A DNA stretch of 64,000 nucleotides from JAIXUI01 sp943373175 (GTDB lineage Bacteria; Bacteroidota; Bacteroidia; UBA7662; JAIXUI01), in contig CALSBM010000009.1 in assembly GCA_943373175.1 (NCBI GenBank), positions 1 through 64,000 of the forward strand, in the 5' to 3' direction. Position numbers and translations under genes: made by a program. Shown piece after piece: positions 32,712-41,834 of this stretch (position 1 is its first letter; each line of letters begins with the position of its first letter). Under the pieces are notes generated by a model. It did no database searches, was not told the DNA's origin, and was given only the letters and a program-made list of their open reading frames with translations.

Positions 32712-33917
32712 ATGCTGCTAAAGACCTTAATTGAACAAGTTGTAAAAGAGCAACAATCAGCCATTCAGCGGCAAAAGCGGGTTATTCCCAGAACGGAAGT
32801 TCAAGGATTTTTAACGCCATCTTCCGGACATATTGAGGTGATTACCGGAATACGGCGTTGTGGTAAGAGCACTGCATTATTTCAGATTTGGAAGGATTTG
32901 AGCGAAGGGGTTTACTTAAATCTGGAAGATTCCCGGCTTTTTGGATTTGAGCTTTCAGATTTCTCCAAGTTCAATGAACTCTTACCTGAGCAAATTCAAT
33001 ATTGCTACTTCGATGAAATTCAAAATGTTGAGTCATGGGAGATTTATATCAGGCAGCTTCACGATCGAGGAATCAAAGTTTTCATTACGGGTTCTAATGC
33101 GTCGTTATTGAGCAAAGAACTTGGAACCAGGTTAACAGGCCGTCATTTGCGGCACGAGCTTTTCCCGTTTTCTTTCGAGCAATTTTGTGCTTGGAAAGAA
33201 CTTGCCCAGACGCAAGAGTCGTTTGAGGTCTATCTGCAATTAGGTGGGTTTCCCGAGTTTTTGGTTTCCGAACGAAAAGAAATACTTCAAACGCTTTTTA
33301 CTGATATTTTACTTCGGGATATTGTGGTTCGATATCAAATTAGAAATTCTAAAAGTTTAGTGGATATTGCGTTACACTTAATATCTAATATTGGAAAAGA
33401 AGTTACCTACAATAAATTGAAGAATACTTTTCAATTAGGTTCAGCCAATACGGTTTCCGATTTTTTAAAATGGTTAGAAGATGCTTATATGTTCTTTTTT
33501 CTACCCAAGTTTAGTTGGTCTTCTAAACAATCTTTGGTGAATGCCAGAAAAGTTTATGCCATCGATAACGGGATGATTAATGCCAATTCAAAAAGTTTTT
33601 CAAGTGATTATGGCAGAATGCTGGAAAATTGGGTTTTTATCCAGCTTAGAAGAAATTCTTTGTATGAAATATTTTACTTTAAGGAGAAGCATGAATGTGA
33701 CTTTATTGTTTTTAAGGATAGGGAATGCAAACAAATTATTCAGGTTTGTTGGGTGATTAATCCAGATAATCAGGAGCGCGAGGTTAATGGAATGATGGAA
33801 GCATTAAAGTTTTTTGATAAATCAGAAGGGATTATCGTCACGATGAATCAAAAAGATCGCTTAGTATTTCAGGATAAAGTGATTGATTTAATTCCGGCGA
33901 TTGAGTTCAAAGGATAA
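32712..33917 (+). CDS. AAA_14 / DUF4143 ATPase
   Basis: The product is 401 aa. Walker A is 'GIRRCGKSTALFQ', Walker B 'QYCYFDEIQNVESWE', and 'KVFITGSNASLLSKELGTRL' and 'TGRHLRHELFPFSFEQF' are hallmark segments of the AAA_14 family. The C-terminal DUF4143 part carries a PD-(D/E)xK-like nuclease pattern ('YFKEKHECDFIVF'). The physiological role of this widespread family is not settled. It has its own palindromic promoter and is followed by a degenerate MITE. Confidence 0.9.
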   Translation: MLLKTLIEQVVKEQQSAIQRQKRVIPRTEVQGFLTPSSGHIEVITGIRRCGKSTALFQIWKDLSEGVYLNLEDSRLFGFELSDFSKFNELLPEQIQYCYFDEIQNVESWEIYIRQLHDRGIKVFITGSNASLLSKELGTRLTGRHLRHELFPFSFEQFCAWKELAQTQESFEVYLQLGGFPEFLVSERKEILQTLFTDILLRDIVVRYQIRNSKSLVDIALHLISNIGKEVTYNKLKNTFQLGSANTVSDFLKWLEDAYMFFFLPKFSWSSKQSLVNARKVYAIDNGMINANSKSFSSDYGRMLENWVFIQLRRNSLYEIFYFKEKHECDFIVFKDRECKQIIQVCWVINPDNQEREVNGMMEALKFFDKSEGIIVTMNQKDRLVFQDKVIDLIPAIEFKG

Positions 33918-33926
33918 ATGGTCAAT

Positions 33927-34070
33927 CGGATATGTACGGTGGTAAAAGACCTTCACCTAAACAAGTTTCCCGCAGATTATCGCAGCAATTAGCGTAAATC
34001 CACGGGAAAAGTGCAGCTTAGAAAGCTTAAATAAGGGGTGTTACTTCGTTTTTTACAATGGTGTAAAAAC
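33927..34070 (+). mobile_element. MITE-like repeat, degenerate copy C
   Basis: The ~144-bp element keeps GGATATGTACGGTGGTAAAAG at the left, AAGTTTCCCGCAGATTATCGCAG in the middle and TTTTTTACAATGGTGTAAAA at the right. It has lost part of the interior relative to copies A, B, D and E. Confidence 0.5.
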
Positions 34071-34096
34071 CTTCCCTTTCATTCTTTTTTATTCGC

Positions 34097-35323
34097 TTAG
34101 TGTTTAACCAATTTCGATACCTGAAGCAATTTACCTTCATTATTCATTAACTGCATGATGTAAATCCCTTGTGGCCGCGAGGAAATATCGAGTTGCTGAG
34201 TCCAGTTTATTTCCTCCAATAGTCGTCCATTAAGGTCATAGAGCTGGACTTTACACCAGTCCGAAAGCTGAACTCTACCGTTGGTTGGATTAGGATAAAC
34301 ATTCACCAGCGTTATGCTACTATTTTCCTTGACCGAGGTAGTACCACCATTGGCAGTTTTGATGATTTTTCCAGCAGCACCACACGCGTAGCCTGTCCAC
34401 TCATCAGTGAAGTCGATAGAATTAATCGCGGTAAATAGCCCACTTGAACTTCCTCCACTAGCATCCATAAAAGTTTGACCCCCATCAATTGTTTTATGTA
34501 AAACACCCCATCCCCCAACATAACCAACTTTGGAATTGATGAAATCCAGGTTGGTATAATCGTTGGAAAAACGGTGCTGCCATTGACCGCCGCCATTGTA
34601 GGTTTTGCCAAAGTATGGCGGGTACCATCCGCAAGTATAAACGGTGTCGGTGCCGGGGAAACAGGCAATATCTTCAAGCACGCTGAACATACTTCCTGTT
34701 GATACAGTGGCGGTATCGGTAATTCGCCAATTTAATCCCCCATCGATGGTTTTCAGAATATTTCCTCGTGTACTGGCATAGCCAACATTGGGATTTATCA
34801 TGGCTATTTTAGTTATATCTACTGCCCATATATAATTTTCCACTTGAGCTTTTACCCAAGTTTGTCCTCCATCAACACTCTTGGCAAGATAACCCAGTTG
34901 ATTATCGTGAAATCCTCCTACCCACAGCACTTGTGAATTTTGAACTTCAATTGCGTGAAGGCTTATCGAATCTGCATGATTTAAATATTGGCAAGCCCAA
35001 GATTCTCCGCCATCAATGGTTTTGCAAAGAGTACCGGAATCTCCCACAATCCACCCTTCCATCGCATTAATAAACTTCAATTCGTGGAAATCCACGCTCT
35101 GACGAGTATTTAATGGGTTCCAAACAAGTCCCCCGTTCCAAGTTCTTAGCACTGTACCACGTTCACCAACAACATAACCGGTATCGGTTGCCGGAAATTG
35201 AATCTCATTCAAATGAACTGTAGTGCCGGAATTGAGTACTGACCATTGTGCCTGTGCTAATGAAACGGATAGAAGGAGCATTATTAGTACTTGAATTAGG
35301 CAAAAGCCTCCTCCTTTACCCAT
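34097..35323 (-). CDS. Secreted YCF48/BNR-repeat protein with T9SS type A sorting domain
   Basis: The product is 408 aa from ATG 35323, giving the signal peptide of 'GFCLIQVLIMLLLSVSLAQA'; the longer frame adds 46 residues of low likelihood. It has repeated 'DTGYVVGERGTVLRT.NGG..W', 'GWIVGDSGTLCKTIDGGESW', and 'GYACGAAGKIIKTANGGTT', the YCF48/sortilin-type beta-propeller blades. The C-terminus 'VYPNPTNGRVQLS...LYDLNGRLL...GIYIMQL' is the T9SS type A signal, so it is secreted or surface-bound. Confidence 0.82.
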   Translation of the reverse strand: MGKGGGFCLIQVLIMLLLSVSLAQAQWSVLNSGTTVHLNEIQFPATDTGYVVGERGTVLRTWNGGLVWNPLNTRQSVDFHELKFINAMEGWIVGDSGTLCKTIDGGESWACQYLNHADSISLHAIEVQNSQVLWVGGFHDNQLGYLAKSVDGGQTWVKAQVENYIWAVDITKIAMINPNVGYASTRGNILKTIDGGLNWRITDTATVSTGSMFSVLEDIACFPGTDTVYTCGWYPPYFGKTYNGGGQWQHRFSNDYTNLDFINSKVGYVGGWGVLHKTIDGGQTFMDASGGSSSGLFTAINSIDFTDEWTGYACGAAGKIIKTANGGTTSVKENSSITLVNVYPNPTNGRVQLSDWCKVQLYDLNGRLLEEINWTQQLDISSRPQGIYIMQLMNNEGKLLQVSKLVKH

Positions 35324-35530
35324 AGACCTTAGGTTATCAAATTGAAAGGCTGGTCTTTTTTGGGGGATTTTAAGCAGTGGTATCGTGCCGACACTTAGTG
35401 ATTGGGGCTGAAGTCCAAAGTCGTTATGGCACCCTGAATTTACATACAATTTGTCTTCCATGACTTGAGTTTTAATTTCAAGTCAAAGCTATTGGTGTTG
35501 AAAAAACAGGTAAAGGGGGAAATCAGGGAA

Positions 35531-36403
35531 TCAATGGTACTTTTCGCGGATTAACTCTCGAAATGCTGTGGGTGTTTGCCCTGTTTGCAATCGAAAAAAG
35601 CGATTAAAATAGGATGGATCATCAAAGCCTAAATGAACAGCAATCTCTTTGATGGAATAATTCGAATGATACAACATTCTTTTAGCCTCTAATACCAGTT
35701 GCTCTTGAATCATATCTTTAGCTGATTTTCCACTAGCATTTCGAACGCAATCATTCAAATGTCCTGGAGAAATGGCTATCAGTTCAGCATATTCCTGAAC
35801 TGTACGGTGCTTGAGGAAATGCTGTTTAATTAAATTTTTGTAGCGAGTCAATAAGTCATTGGTGCCACTGAGCTCTTCTTTTTGACGAAAGCTACGTTTT
35901 AGTAAGATCAATAGTTGACTGGATAACAAAGCCAGCATTTCAGGTTTGTTGCACTGATTAGTATGAAACTCTTTCGCAAGCTGATTGATGAGCTGATGAA
36001 CGTCATTTGTAACATCTTCAGAGATGGCAATCACAGGTGTTGTATTGAAGGGCTCAAAAAACGGGAAAGATTGAATGAAATCTACCGGCAATCCTACAGT
36101 TAAAAACAGTTCAGATGTAAAGGAGATAACACTTCCTGTAACGTGTGGTTCGCGTCTCAATACATGAATCTGACCCGGACTCACCGGATGTGCAGAATTC
36201 GCGCTCAACTCAAAAGCGCAAAAATCAATTTCATGAACTCCGCCTTTCTCCTCAAAAAATAAAATTTCATAATAATTGTGACGGTGGGCATGGCTAGCAT
36301 CATAAGCGTGATAACTCTTCTCCAACCGCTCATAGTGAAATGGAAGACCCGCTTCCAGAGATTTTATGAAATCAAACGAAGGGATATTCCGCCCTAAACT
36401 CAT
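35531..36403 (-). CDS. AraC-family transcriptional regulator
   Basis: The product is 290 aa. The N-terminal cupin-like domain ('HAHRHNYYEILFFEEKGGVHEIDF') senses a ligand. The C-terminal ~100 residues hold two HTH motifs: 'TVQEYAELIAISPGHLNDCV' and 'SIKEIAVHLGFDDPSYFNRF' followed by FRLQTGQTPTAFR. It has no obvious neighbouring target apart from the T9SS protein, 210 bp downstream on the same strand. Confidence 0.92.
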   Translation of the reverse strand: MSLGRNIPSFDFIKSLEAGLPFHYERLEKSYHAYDASHAHRHNYYEILFFEEKGGVHEIDFCAFELSANSAHPVSPGQIHVLRREPHVTGSVISFTSELFLTVGLPVDFIQSFPFFEPFNTTPVIAISEDVTNDVHQLINQLAKEFHTNQCNKPEMLALLSSQLLILLKRSFRQKEELSGTNDLLTRYKNLIKQHFLKHRTVQEYAELIAISPGHLNDCVRNASGKSAKDMIQEQLVLEAKRMLYHSNYSIKEIAVHLGFDDPSYFNRFFRLQTGQTPTAFRELIREKYH

Positions 36404-36672
36404 ACTTCATTTTGTGATTGATACAACAAGGTAATTAGTCCTTTAAGTTTAAATGACCTAAATAAAGACTTTAACTTTTCCCTATTTGGTTATTCTCTTG
36501 AATAGTCGAGCCTTAAAAAGCCGCTTTGCGCAAAAAGGGAGTTACAAAAACTAAGAACTACAGAAATAAGTCCTTTCAAAATTGGACAAAATTAAGGAGG
36601 CCCACTTGCGCATCTTCCTTTCGAAGTCAAGCTACAAAATACGAAAACTGTGTATTTTGAACAATTAAAAAT
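36404..36672. other. Intergenic region without recognisable gene
   Basis: This is the upstream region of the araC-like gene. From 36574 it forms the leader part of a tandem duplication (unit 36574-36874 repeated at 36875-37175). I see no ORF or RNA gene. Confidence 0.5.
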
Positions 36673-36873
36673 GAATTTCCACCATCGTAAAAGCCCTTTA
36701 GATTGGCAAGTTTCCCGCAGATTTACGCAAATTTCAAAATAGCTGTTAAGGTAGTTTCCAACGCAGATTAGCGCATATCAGCGTATGAATCACCGGGAAT
36801 CAGCGGAAAAAGTGCCATGTACAAAAGCTCGGAACGTTGCCATTGAATAGCTTTTTACGAAAGTGCATATTCG
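36673..36873 (+). mobile_element. MITE-like repeat, copy D
   Basis: The 201-bp element has the same terminal inverted repeats and interior as copy A. Together with ~100 bp of left flank it forms the first unit of a tandem duplication with copy E. Confidence 0.7.
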
Positions 36874-36973
36874 TTTTCAAAATAGGATATAAATAGGGAT
36901 GCCCACTTGCGCATCTTCCGTTTGAAGTAAAGCTGCAAAATAGCAACACTGCGTATTTTGAACAATTATATAA

Positions 36974-37175
36974 TGAATATCCACAATCGTAAAAGCCCTT
37001 TGGATTCACAAGTTTTCCGCAGATTTACGCAAATATAAAGATGGCTGTTAGGGTAGTTTCAATCGCAGATTAGCGCAAATTAGCGAATGAATCGGAGCAG
37101 ATTCGCGGGAAAAGTGCCATGTAAAAAAGCTTGCTATCTTGCCATTGAATAGCTTTTTACGATAGTGCATATTCG
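36974..37175 (+). mobile_element. MITE-like repeat, copy E
   Basis: The 202-bp element starts GAATATCCACAATCGTAAAAGC and ends GCTTTTTACGATAGTGCATATTCG. These ends are almost perfect inverted repeats, the best preserved of the family. Confidence 0.72.
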
Positions 37176-37282
37176 TATTATAAATGAATTATTTCTGCTT
37201 TTAAATCTGTGTGAAATAGTTTTTAAGGGCCGATTATGCAAAGCGTTAGAATACTCGAAGAATTAGAGGGAGTAGAAAAAGC

Positions 37283-37317
37283 AAAAAAAAAGGCCGGAGT
37301 GTATCCGGCCTTTTTTT
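37283..37317 (-). terminator. Intrinsic terminator of acyl-CoA dehydrogenase gene
   Basis: AAAAAAAAGGCCGGA and TCCGGCCTTTTTTT form a strong stem with A/T tracts on both sides, 12 bp after the stop of the minus-strand acyl-CoA dehydrogenase gene. Confidence 0.85.
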
Positions 37318-37328
37318 GAACTTGGTAA

Positions 37329-38468
37329 TTATCCGACAACTGCGCGTCCGATGACGATGCGTTGTACTTCGGAGGTTCCTTCGTAAATCTGGGTGATTTT
37401 AGCATCACGCATCATGCGTTCCACGTGGTACTCTTTGACGTAGCCATACCCACCATGCACCTGAACAGCTTCACGAGTTACTTCCTGAGCGATTTCAGAA
37501 GCGTACAACTTTGCCATTGAGGACGACAAGTCGTAGTTGAGGTCGTTGTCCTTCTCCCAGGCTGCCTTAAGACACAGCAAACGGGCTGCATCGATTTTGG
37601 TGGCCATGTCTGCGAGCTTGAACTGAATCGCTTGGTGATGCATAATTTCCTTGCCGAATGCCTTACGCTCTTTAGAGTACTTCACTGCTAGTTCGTAAGC
37701 GCCGGAAGCAATTCCCAACGCTTGAGCGGCAATGCCAATACGGCCTCCGGAAAGCACCTTCATGGCGAACTTAAAACCGAAGCCTTCTTCGCCGATGCGG
37801 TTAGCCTTCGGAACTACTACGTCTTGGAACATTACCGTATGCGTATCAGAACCGCGGATACCCATTTTATCTTCCTTCTTGCCTACAACCAAACCTGTCA
37901 TCTCACGCTCAACAATGAGGGCGTTGATTCCTCGGTGACCTTTATCAATATCTGTTTGGGCTATAACAAGGTAAACAGAAGCTGAATTTCCATTGGTTAT
38001 CCAGTTTTTCGTTCCATTCAATAAATAATGATCCCCATGATCAATGGCGGTAGTGCGTTGTGAAGTAGCATCAGAACCGGCTTCCGGCTCAGAAAGACAG
38101 AAGGCACCGATAATTTCACCTTTAGCCAGGCGGGTAAGGTATTTCTGCTTTTGTTCCTCAGTTCCGAAGGTTTCTAAGCCCCAGCAAATCAAGGAGTTGT
38201 TGACAGAAACACAAACTGAAGCGGAAGCATCAATTTTGGAGAGTTCTTCCATCGCAAGGACGTAAGAAACCGTATCCATTCCTGCACCACCATACTGTGG
38301 ATCTACCATGAGGCCCATCATGCCAAGTTCGCCAAGCATTTTTATCTGCTCTGCTGGAAACTTCTGGTGTTCATCGCGTTCGATAACGCCTGGCAATAAA
38401 TGCGTACGGGCGAAATCCCTTGCTGCTTGCTGAATCATCAGCTGTTCTTCGGTAAAATTAAATTCCAT
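37329..38468 (-). CDS. Acyl-CoA dehydrogenase
   Basis: The product is 379 aa. It oxidises acyl-CoA to enoyl-CoA with FAD and passes electrons to ETF. The family signatures are 'GAFCLSEPEAGSDATSQRT' and the C-terminal 'QVHGGYGYVKEYHVERMMRDAKI' and 'QIYEGTSEVQRIVIGR', the latter with the catalytic Glu. The length fits short-chain (butyryl/branched) members; the precise chain length is not deducible. fumC begins 16 bp upstream on the same strand, so the two may be co-transcribed. Confidence 0.93.
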   Translation of the reverse strand: MEFNFTEEQLMIQQAARDFARTHLLPGVIERDEHQKFPAEQIKMLGELGMMGLMVDPQYGGAGMDTVSYVLAMEELSKIDASASVCVSVNNSLICWGLETFGTEEQKQKYLTRLAKGEIIGAFCLSEPEAGSDATSQRTTAIDHGDHYLLNGTKNWITNGNSASVYLVIAQTDIDKGHRGINALIVEREMTGLVVGKKEDKMGIRGSDTHTVMFQDVVVPKANRIGEEGFGFKFAMKVLSGGRIGIAAQALGIASGAYELAVKYSKERKAFGKEIMHHQAIQFKLADMATKIDAARLLCLKAAWEKDNDLNYDLSSSMAKLYASEIAQEVTREAVQVHGGYGYVKEYHVERMMRDAKITQIYEGTSEVQRIVIGRAVVG

Positions 38469-38484
38469 GTGGAAGTATTACAGG

Positions 38485-39891
38485 TTAATCTTGAATTGTT
38501 GGTTTATGACCTATCATATCAGAAGGAACAATCCATTGGTTAAACTGTTCATCGGTGACATAACCGAGGTCGAGGGCGGCCTGGCGCAGGGTTTTATTTT
38601 CTTTATGCGCCTTCTTAGCTATTTCAGCCGCTTTGTAGTAGCCAATGTGGGTATTGAGGGAAGTAACCAACATGAGCGAATTCTCCAGGTTCTTATCAAT
38701 ATTAGCGTAATTAGGTTCAAGGCCAACGGCACAGTTATCGTTAAACGACTCACAACCATCGCCAAGTAGGCGGGCAGCCATAAGGAGGTTGAAAATCATT
38801 ACCGGCTTGAAGACATTCAGTTCGAAGTGACCATTCATTCCACCTACCGAAATAGCAGCATCGCACCCGATAACCTGGGCACACACCATAGTAAGGGCTT
38901 CGCTTTGCGTCGGGTTCACTTTTCCCGGCATAATGGAAGAACCGGGTTCATTTTCCGGAATCATGATTTCGCCGATACCGCAGCGAGGGCCGGAGGCCAG
39001 CAATCGGATATCGTTCGCGATTTTCATGAGAGCGCAAGCGAGAGTCTTAAGTGCACCTGAACATTCTACTATTGCATCGTGGGCAGCGAGTGACTCAAAC
39101 TTGTTTTCAGCAGTCACAAAAGGATGCCCGGTGAGCTCAGCAATGTGGCGAGCAACTGTAACATCATACCCATTGGGAGTGTTGAGGCCGGTACCCACTG
39201 CGGTTCCACCTAATGCCAATTCGGAAAGATGTGGAAGCGTGTTACGGATGGCCTTCATGCAATGATCTAATTGGGAAACATAGCCGGAAAGTTCTTGACC
39301 AAGCGTAAGCGGCGTTGCATCCATCAGGTGAGTACGACCGATTTTCACAACATCCATATACGCTTTGGCTTTAGAAGCCAGCGTATCGCGGAGCAATTTC
39401 ACTTTAGGAAGAGTGTTTTCCACTATCATTTTGTATGCAGCGATGTGCATAGCCGTAGGGAACGTGTCGTTGGAAGATTGCGACTTGTTTACGTCGTCGT
39501 TGGGATTGAGGAACTTATCGGCATCGAGCAAATTACCACCTCGGATTACGTGAGCGCGGTAAGCGATAACCTCGTTGAGGTTCATATTGCTCTGAGTGCC
39601 AGAGCCTGTTTGCCAGACTACTAATGGAAACTGATCATCAAGTTTGCTAGCAAGAATTTCGTCACAAACTTGCCCGATTAAATCTGATTTTTCTTGGGAG
39701 AAGACCCCTAACTCAAGATTTGCGAGAGCGGCAGCTTTTTTCAGATAGGCAAAAGCGTGAATGATTTCCATCGGCATGCGATGGCCACCAATTTTAAAAT
39801 TCTCCAAAGAGCGTTGGGTTTGAGCACCCCAGTACTTGTCGGCGGGGACTTTAACCTCGCCCATGGTATCTTTCTCGATCCTGTAATCCAT
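38485..39891 (-). CDS. fumC: Fumarate hydratase class II
   Basis: The product is 468 aa from ATG 39891 (MDYRIEKDTMGEVKVP). It interconverts fumarate and malate in the TCA cycle and needs no iron-sulfur cluster. Signatures are 'VWQTGSGTQSNMNLNEVI', 'NPNDDVNKSQSSNDTFPTAM', 'KIGRTHLMDATPLTLGQE' and the superfamily loop 'PGSSIMPGKVNPTQSEA' with the catalytic Ser. A 14-bp inverted repeat surrounds its promoter and start codon. Confidence 0.96.
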   Translation of the reverse strand: MDYRIEKDTMGEVKVPADKYWGAQTQRSLENFKIGGHRMPMEIIHAFAYLKKAAALANLELGVFSQEKSDLIGQVCDEILASKLDDQFPLVVWQTGSGTQSNMNLNEVIAYRAHVIRGGNLLDADKFLNPNDDVNKSQSSNDTFPTAMHIAAYKMIVENTLPKVKLLRDTLASKAKAYMDVVKIGRTHLMDATPLTLGQELSGYVSQLDHCMKAIRNTLPHLSELALGGTAVGTGLNTPNGYDVTVARHIAELTGHPFVTAENKFESLAAHDAIVECSGALKTLACALMKIANDIRLLASGPRCGIGEIMIPENEPGSSIMPGKVNPTQSEALTMVCAQVIGCDAAISVGGMNGHFELNVFKPVMIFNLLMAARLLGDGCESFNDNCAVGLEPNYANIDKNLENSLMLVTSLNTHIGYYKAAEIAKKAHKENKTLRQAALDLGYVTDEQFNQWIVPSDMIGHKPTIQD

Positions 39892-39939
39892 TGGGTTATT
39901 CGATTGCGTCGCGAATTTAACACCTGAATAACCCAATGG
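39888..39939 (-). promoter_or_regulatory. 14-bp inverted repeat over fumC promoter and start codon
   Basis: CCATTGGGTTATTC (39888-39901) and GAATAACCCAATGG (39926-39939) are perfect inverted repeats with a 24-nt spacer. On the minus strand the spacer holds TAAATTCG, a -7-like element, and the proximal arm includes the ATG. It could be an operator or, in a longer transcript, a start-sequestering hairpin. Confidence 0.6.
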
Positions 39940-39972
39940 GGCAGGATTTGAGAAAATTTGGCGAATAGCTGC

Positions 39973-41769
39973 TTATTTTCTCTTGCGGTCGGTCTCTTTA
40001 AGTAAAATTTTCCTGAGTCTCATCGACTTAGGAGTAATCTCGATGTACTCGTCGTCCATGATGTATTCCATGGCATCTTCGAGGGAAAACTCCCTTTTGG
40101 GAGCGATGCGGGCATTATCGTCCTTACCGGCAGCACGCATGTTGGTCAATTGCTTTGCCCTAACCAAGTTGACAACGATATCACCAGGGCGGTTGTGCTC
40201 TCCCATTACTTGGCCTTCGTAGGTTTCCTCTTGAGGATCAACGAAGAAAATTCCTCGATCTTGAAGTTTATCAATTGAATAAGCCGTTGTAGTTCCTGTT
40301 TCCATGGAAACCATAGAACCATTGATTCTACCTGGGATGGTGCCTTTCCAGACATCGAAATCAATCAATCGGTGAGCCATGATAGCCTCGCCCTGAGTAG
40401 CAGTAAGGACGGCATTGCGCAGTCCGATAATGCCTCGAGAAGGGATAGAAAACTCCAAATGCTGCATATCTCCTTTGGGTTCCATAATCAGCAATTCTCC
40501 ACGCCTTTGGGTGGCAAGTTCGATTACCTTTCCAGCAAAAGCTTCCGGTACATCTACTACCAAAGATTCAATCGGCTCAAGTTTATTACCATGCGAATCT
40601 TCCTTAAGAATAACCCTTGGCTGACCAACCTGAAGCTCATATCCTTCACGGCGCATGGTTTCAATCAGAATCGACAAATGCAGAATTCCTCTTCCAAACA
40701 CCAAGTAAGAATCCGGCGACTCAGTCTCCATGATTTTCATGGCCAAGTTCTTCTCCGTTTCTTTGAAAAGGCGGTCTCTTAAGTGGCGTGAGGTTACAAA
40801 CTTCCCTTCTTTTCCAAAGAATGGAGAAGTGTTGATGGTAAAGAGCATCGACATAGTCGGCTCGTCAATTTTAATTTGAGGAAGCGATTCCGGGTTTTCG
40901 TAATCAGAAACGGTATCGCCAATTTGGAAGTCTTCAATGCCCACCAATGCGCAAATATCTCCGCAACTGGCATCACTCACTTTTCTTTTGCCTAACCCAT
41001 CAAAAACAAACACTTCTTTAACTCTTGACTTCACCACAGTTCCATCGCCTTTCATCAAGGAAATAGGTTGAGTTTCTTTGATCATTCCTCTGTGAATACG
41101 ACCAATGGCGATTCGTCCTACAAAGTTGGAATAGTCAAGCGAAGTGATTTGCATTTGCAGAATACCTTCTCTTTGCTCAGGAGATGGCACATAATCAAGA
41201 ATGGTATCTATCAGATAGCTGATATTATCGGTTGGAGTTTTCCAATCTGCCCCCATCCACCCTTGTTTTGAAGAGCCATATACTGTTGGAAAATTCAACT
41301 GTTCTTCAGTTGCGTCGAGGTTAAAGAACAATTCAAAAACTTGGTCATGAACTTCATCAGGGCGACAGTTCTCCTTGTCCACTTTATTGATCACCACAAT
41401 GGGTTTCAATCCAAGTTGAAGTGCTTTATGCAGAACGAATCTGGTTTGTGGCATGGGGCCTTCGAACGCATCCACGAGTAACAATACGCCGTCGGCCATT
41501 TTAAGAACACGTTCAACTTCCCCACCAAAGTCGGAGTGACCTGGAGTGTCGATGATGTTGATTTTTGTTCCCTTGTAGGTAACGGAAACATTTTTGGAGA
41601 AAATGGTGATGCCACGTTCCCGCTCTAAGTCGTTGTTATCCAGGATGAGGTCACCTGTTTCCTGGTTGTCGCGGAAAAGCTGACAGTGGTGAAGAATTTT
41701 GTCCACCAAAGTGGTTTTGCCGTGGTCAACGTGAGCGATGATGGCAATATTTCGCAGAGCTTGTTGCAT
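39973..41769 (-). CDS. typA: Ribosome-associated GTPase TypA/BipA
   Basis: The product is 598 aa from ATG 41769 (MQQALRNIAIIAHVDHGKTT). This translational GTPase resembles EF-G and assists 50S assembly and stress adaptation. G1 is 'AHVDHGKTT', G2 'RERGITI', G3 'DTPGHSDFGGEV', G4 'VVINKVDKENCR'. The C-terminal TypA-specific part has 'VQVGQPRVI' type and 'FFVDPQEETYEGQVMGEH' then RPGDIVVN. The length is normal. The start codon lies just behind a terminator hairpin (41776-41807). Confidence 0.95.
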   Translation of the reverse strand: MQQALRNIAIIAHVDHGKTTLVDKILHHCQLFRDNQETGDLILDNNDLERERGITIFSKNVSVTYKGTKINIIDTPGHSDFGGEVERVLKMADGVLLLVDAFEGPMPQTRFVLHKALQLGLKPIVVINKVDKENCRPDEVHDQVFELFFNLDATEEQLNFPTVYGSSKQGWMGADWKTPTDNISYLIDTILDYVPSPEQREGILQMQITSLDYSNFVGRIAIGRIHRGMIKETQPISLMKGDGTVVKSRVKEVFVFDGLGKRKVSDASCGDICALVGIEDFQIGDTVSDYENPESLPQIKIDEPTMSMLFTINTSPFFGKEGKFVTSRHLRDRLFKETEKNLAMKIMETESPDSYLVFGRGILHLSILIETMRREGYELQVGQPRVILKEDSHGNKLEPIESLVVDVPEAFAGKVIELATQRRGELLIMEPKGDMQHLEFSIPSRGIIGLRNAVLTATQGEAIMAHRLIDFDVWKGTIPGRINGSMVSMETGTTTAYSIDKLQDRGIFFVDPQEETYEGQVMGEHNRPGDIVVNLVRAKQLTNMRAAGKDDNARIAPKREFSLEDAMEYIMDDEYIEITPKSMRLRKILLKETDRKRK

Positions 41770-41773
41770 AAAA

Positions 41774-41807
41774 AAATCGGCTGCGAAGGTAGTCATTCGC
41801 AGCCGAT
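41774..41807 (-). terminator. Terminator of metalloprotease gene overlapping typA promoter
   Basis: ATCGGCTGCGAA (41776-41787) and TTCGCAGCCGAT (41796-41807) form a 12-bp perfect stem. On the minus strand it is followed by TTTTTTT and then the typA ATG. The -7-like TACCTTCG falls across the loop and stem. Confidence 0.7.
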
Positions 41808-41834
41808 GTTTCAGGTGAAGATTCTGTGAATAGA

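Noticed and set aside
35324..35461. Longer N-terminus of the YCF48-type T9SS protein
   Set aside because: The extra 46 residues precede a good signal peptide, which must be N-terminal for export.
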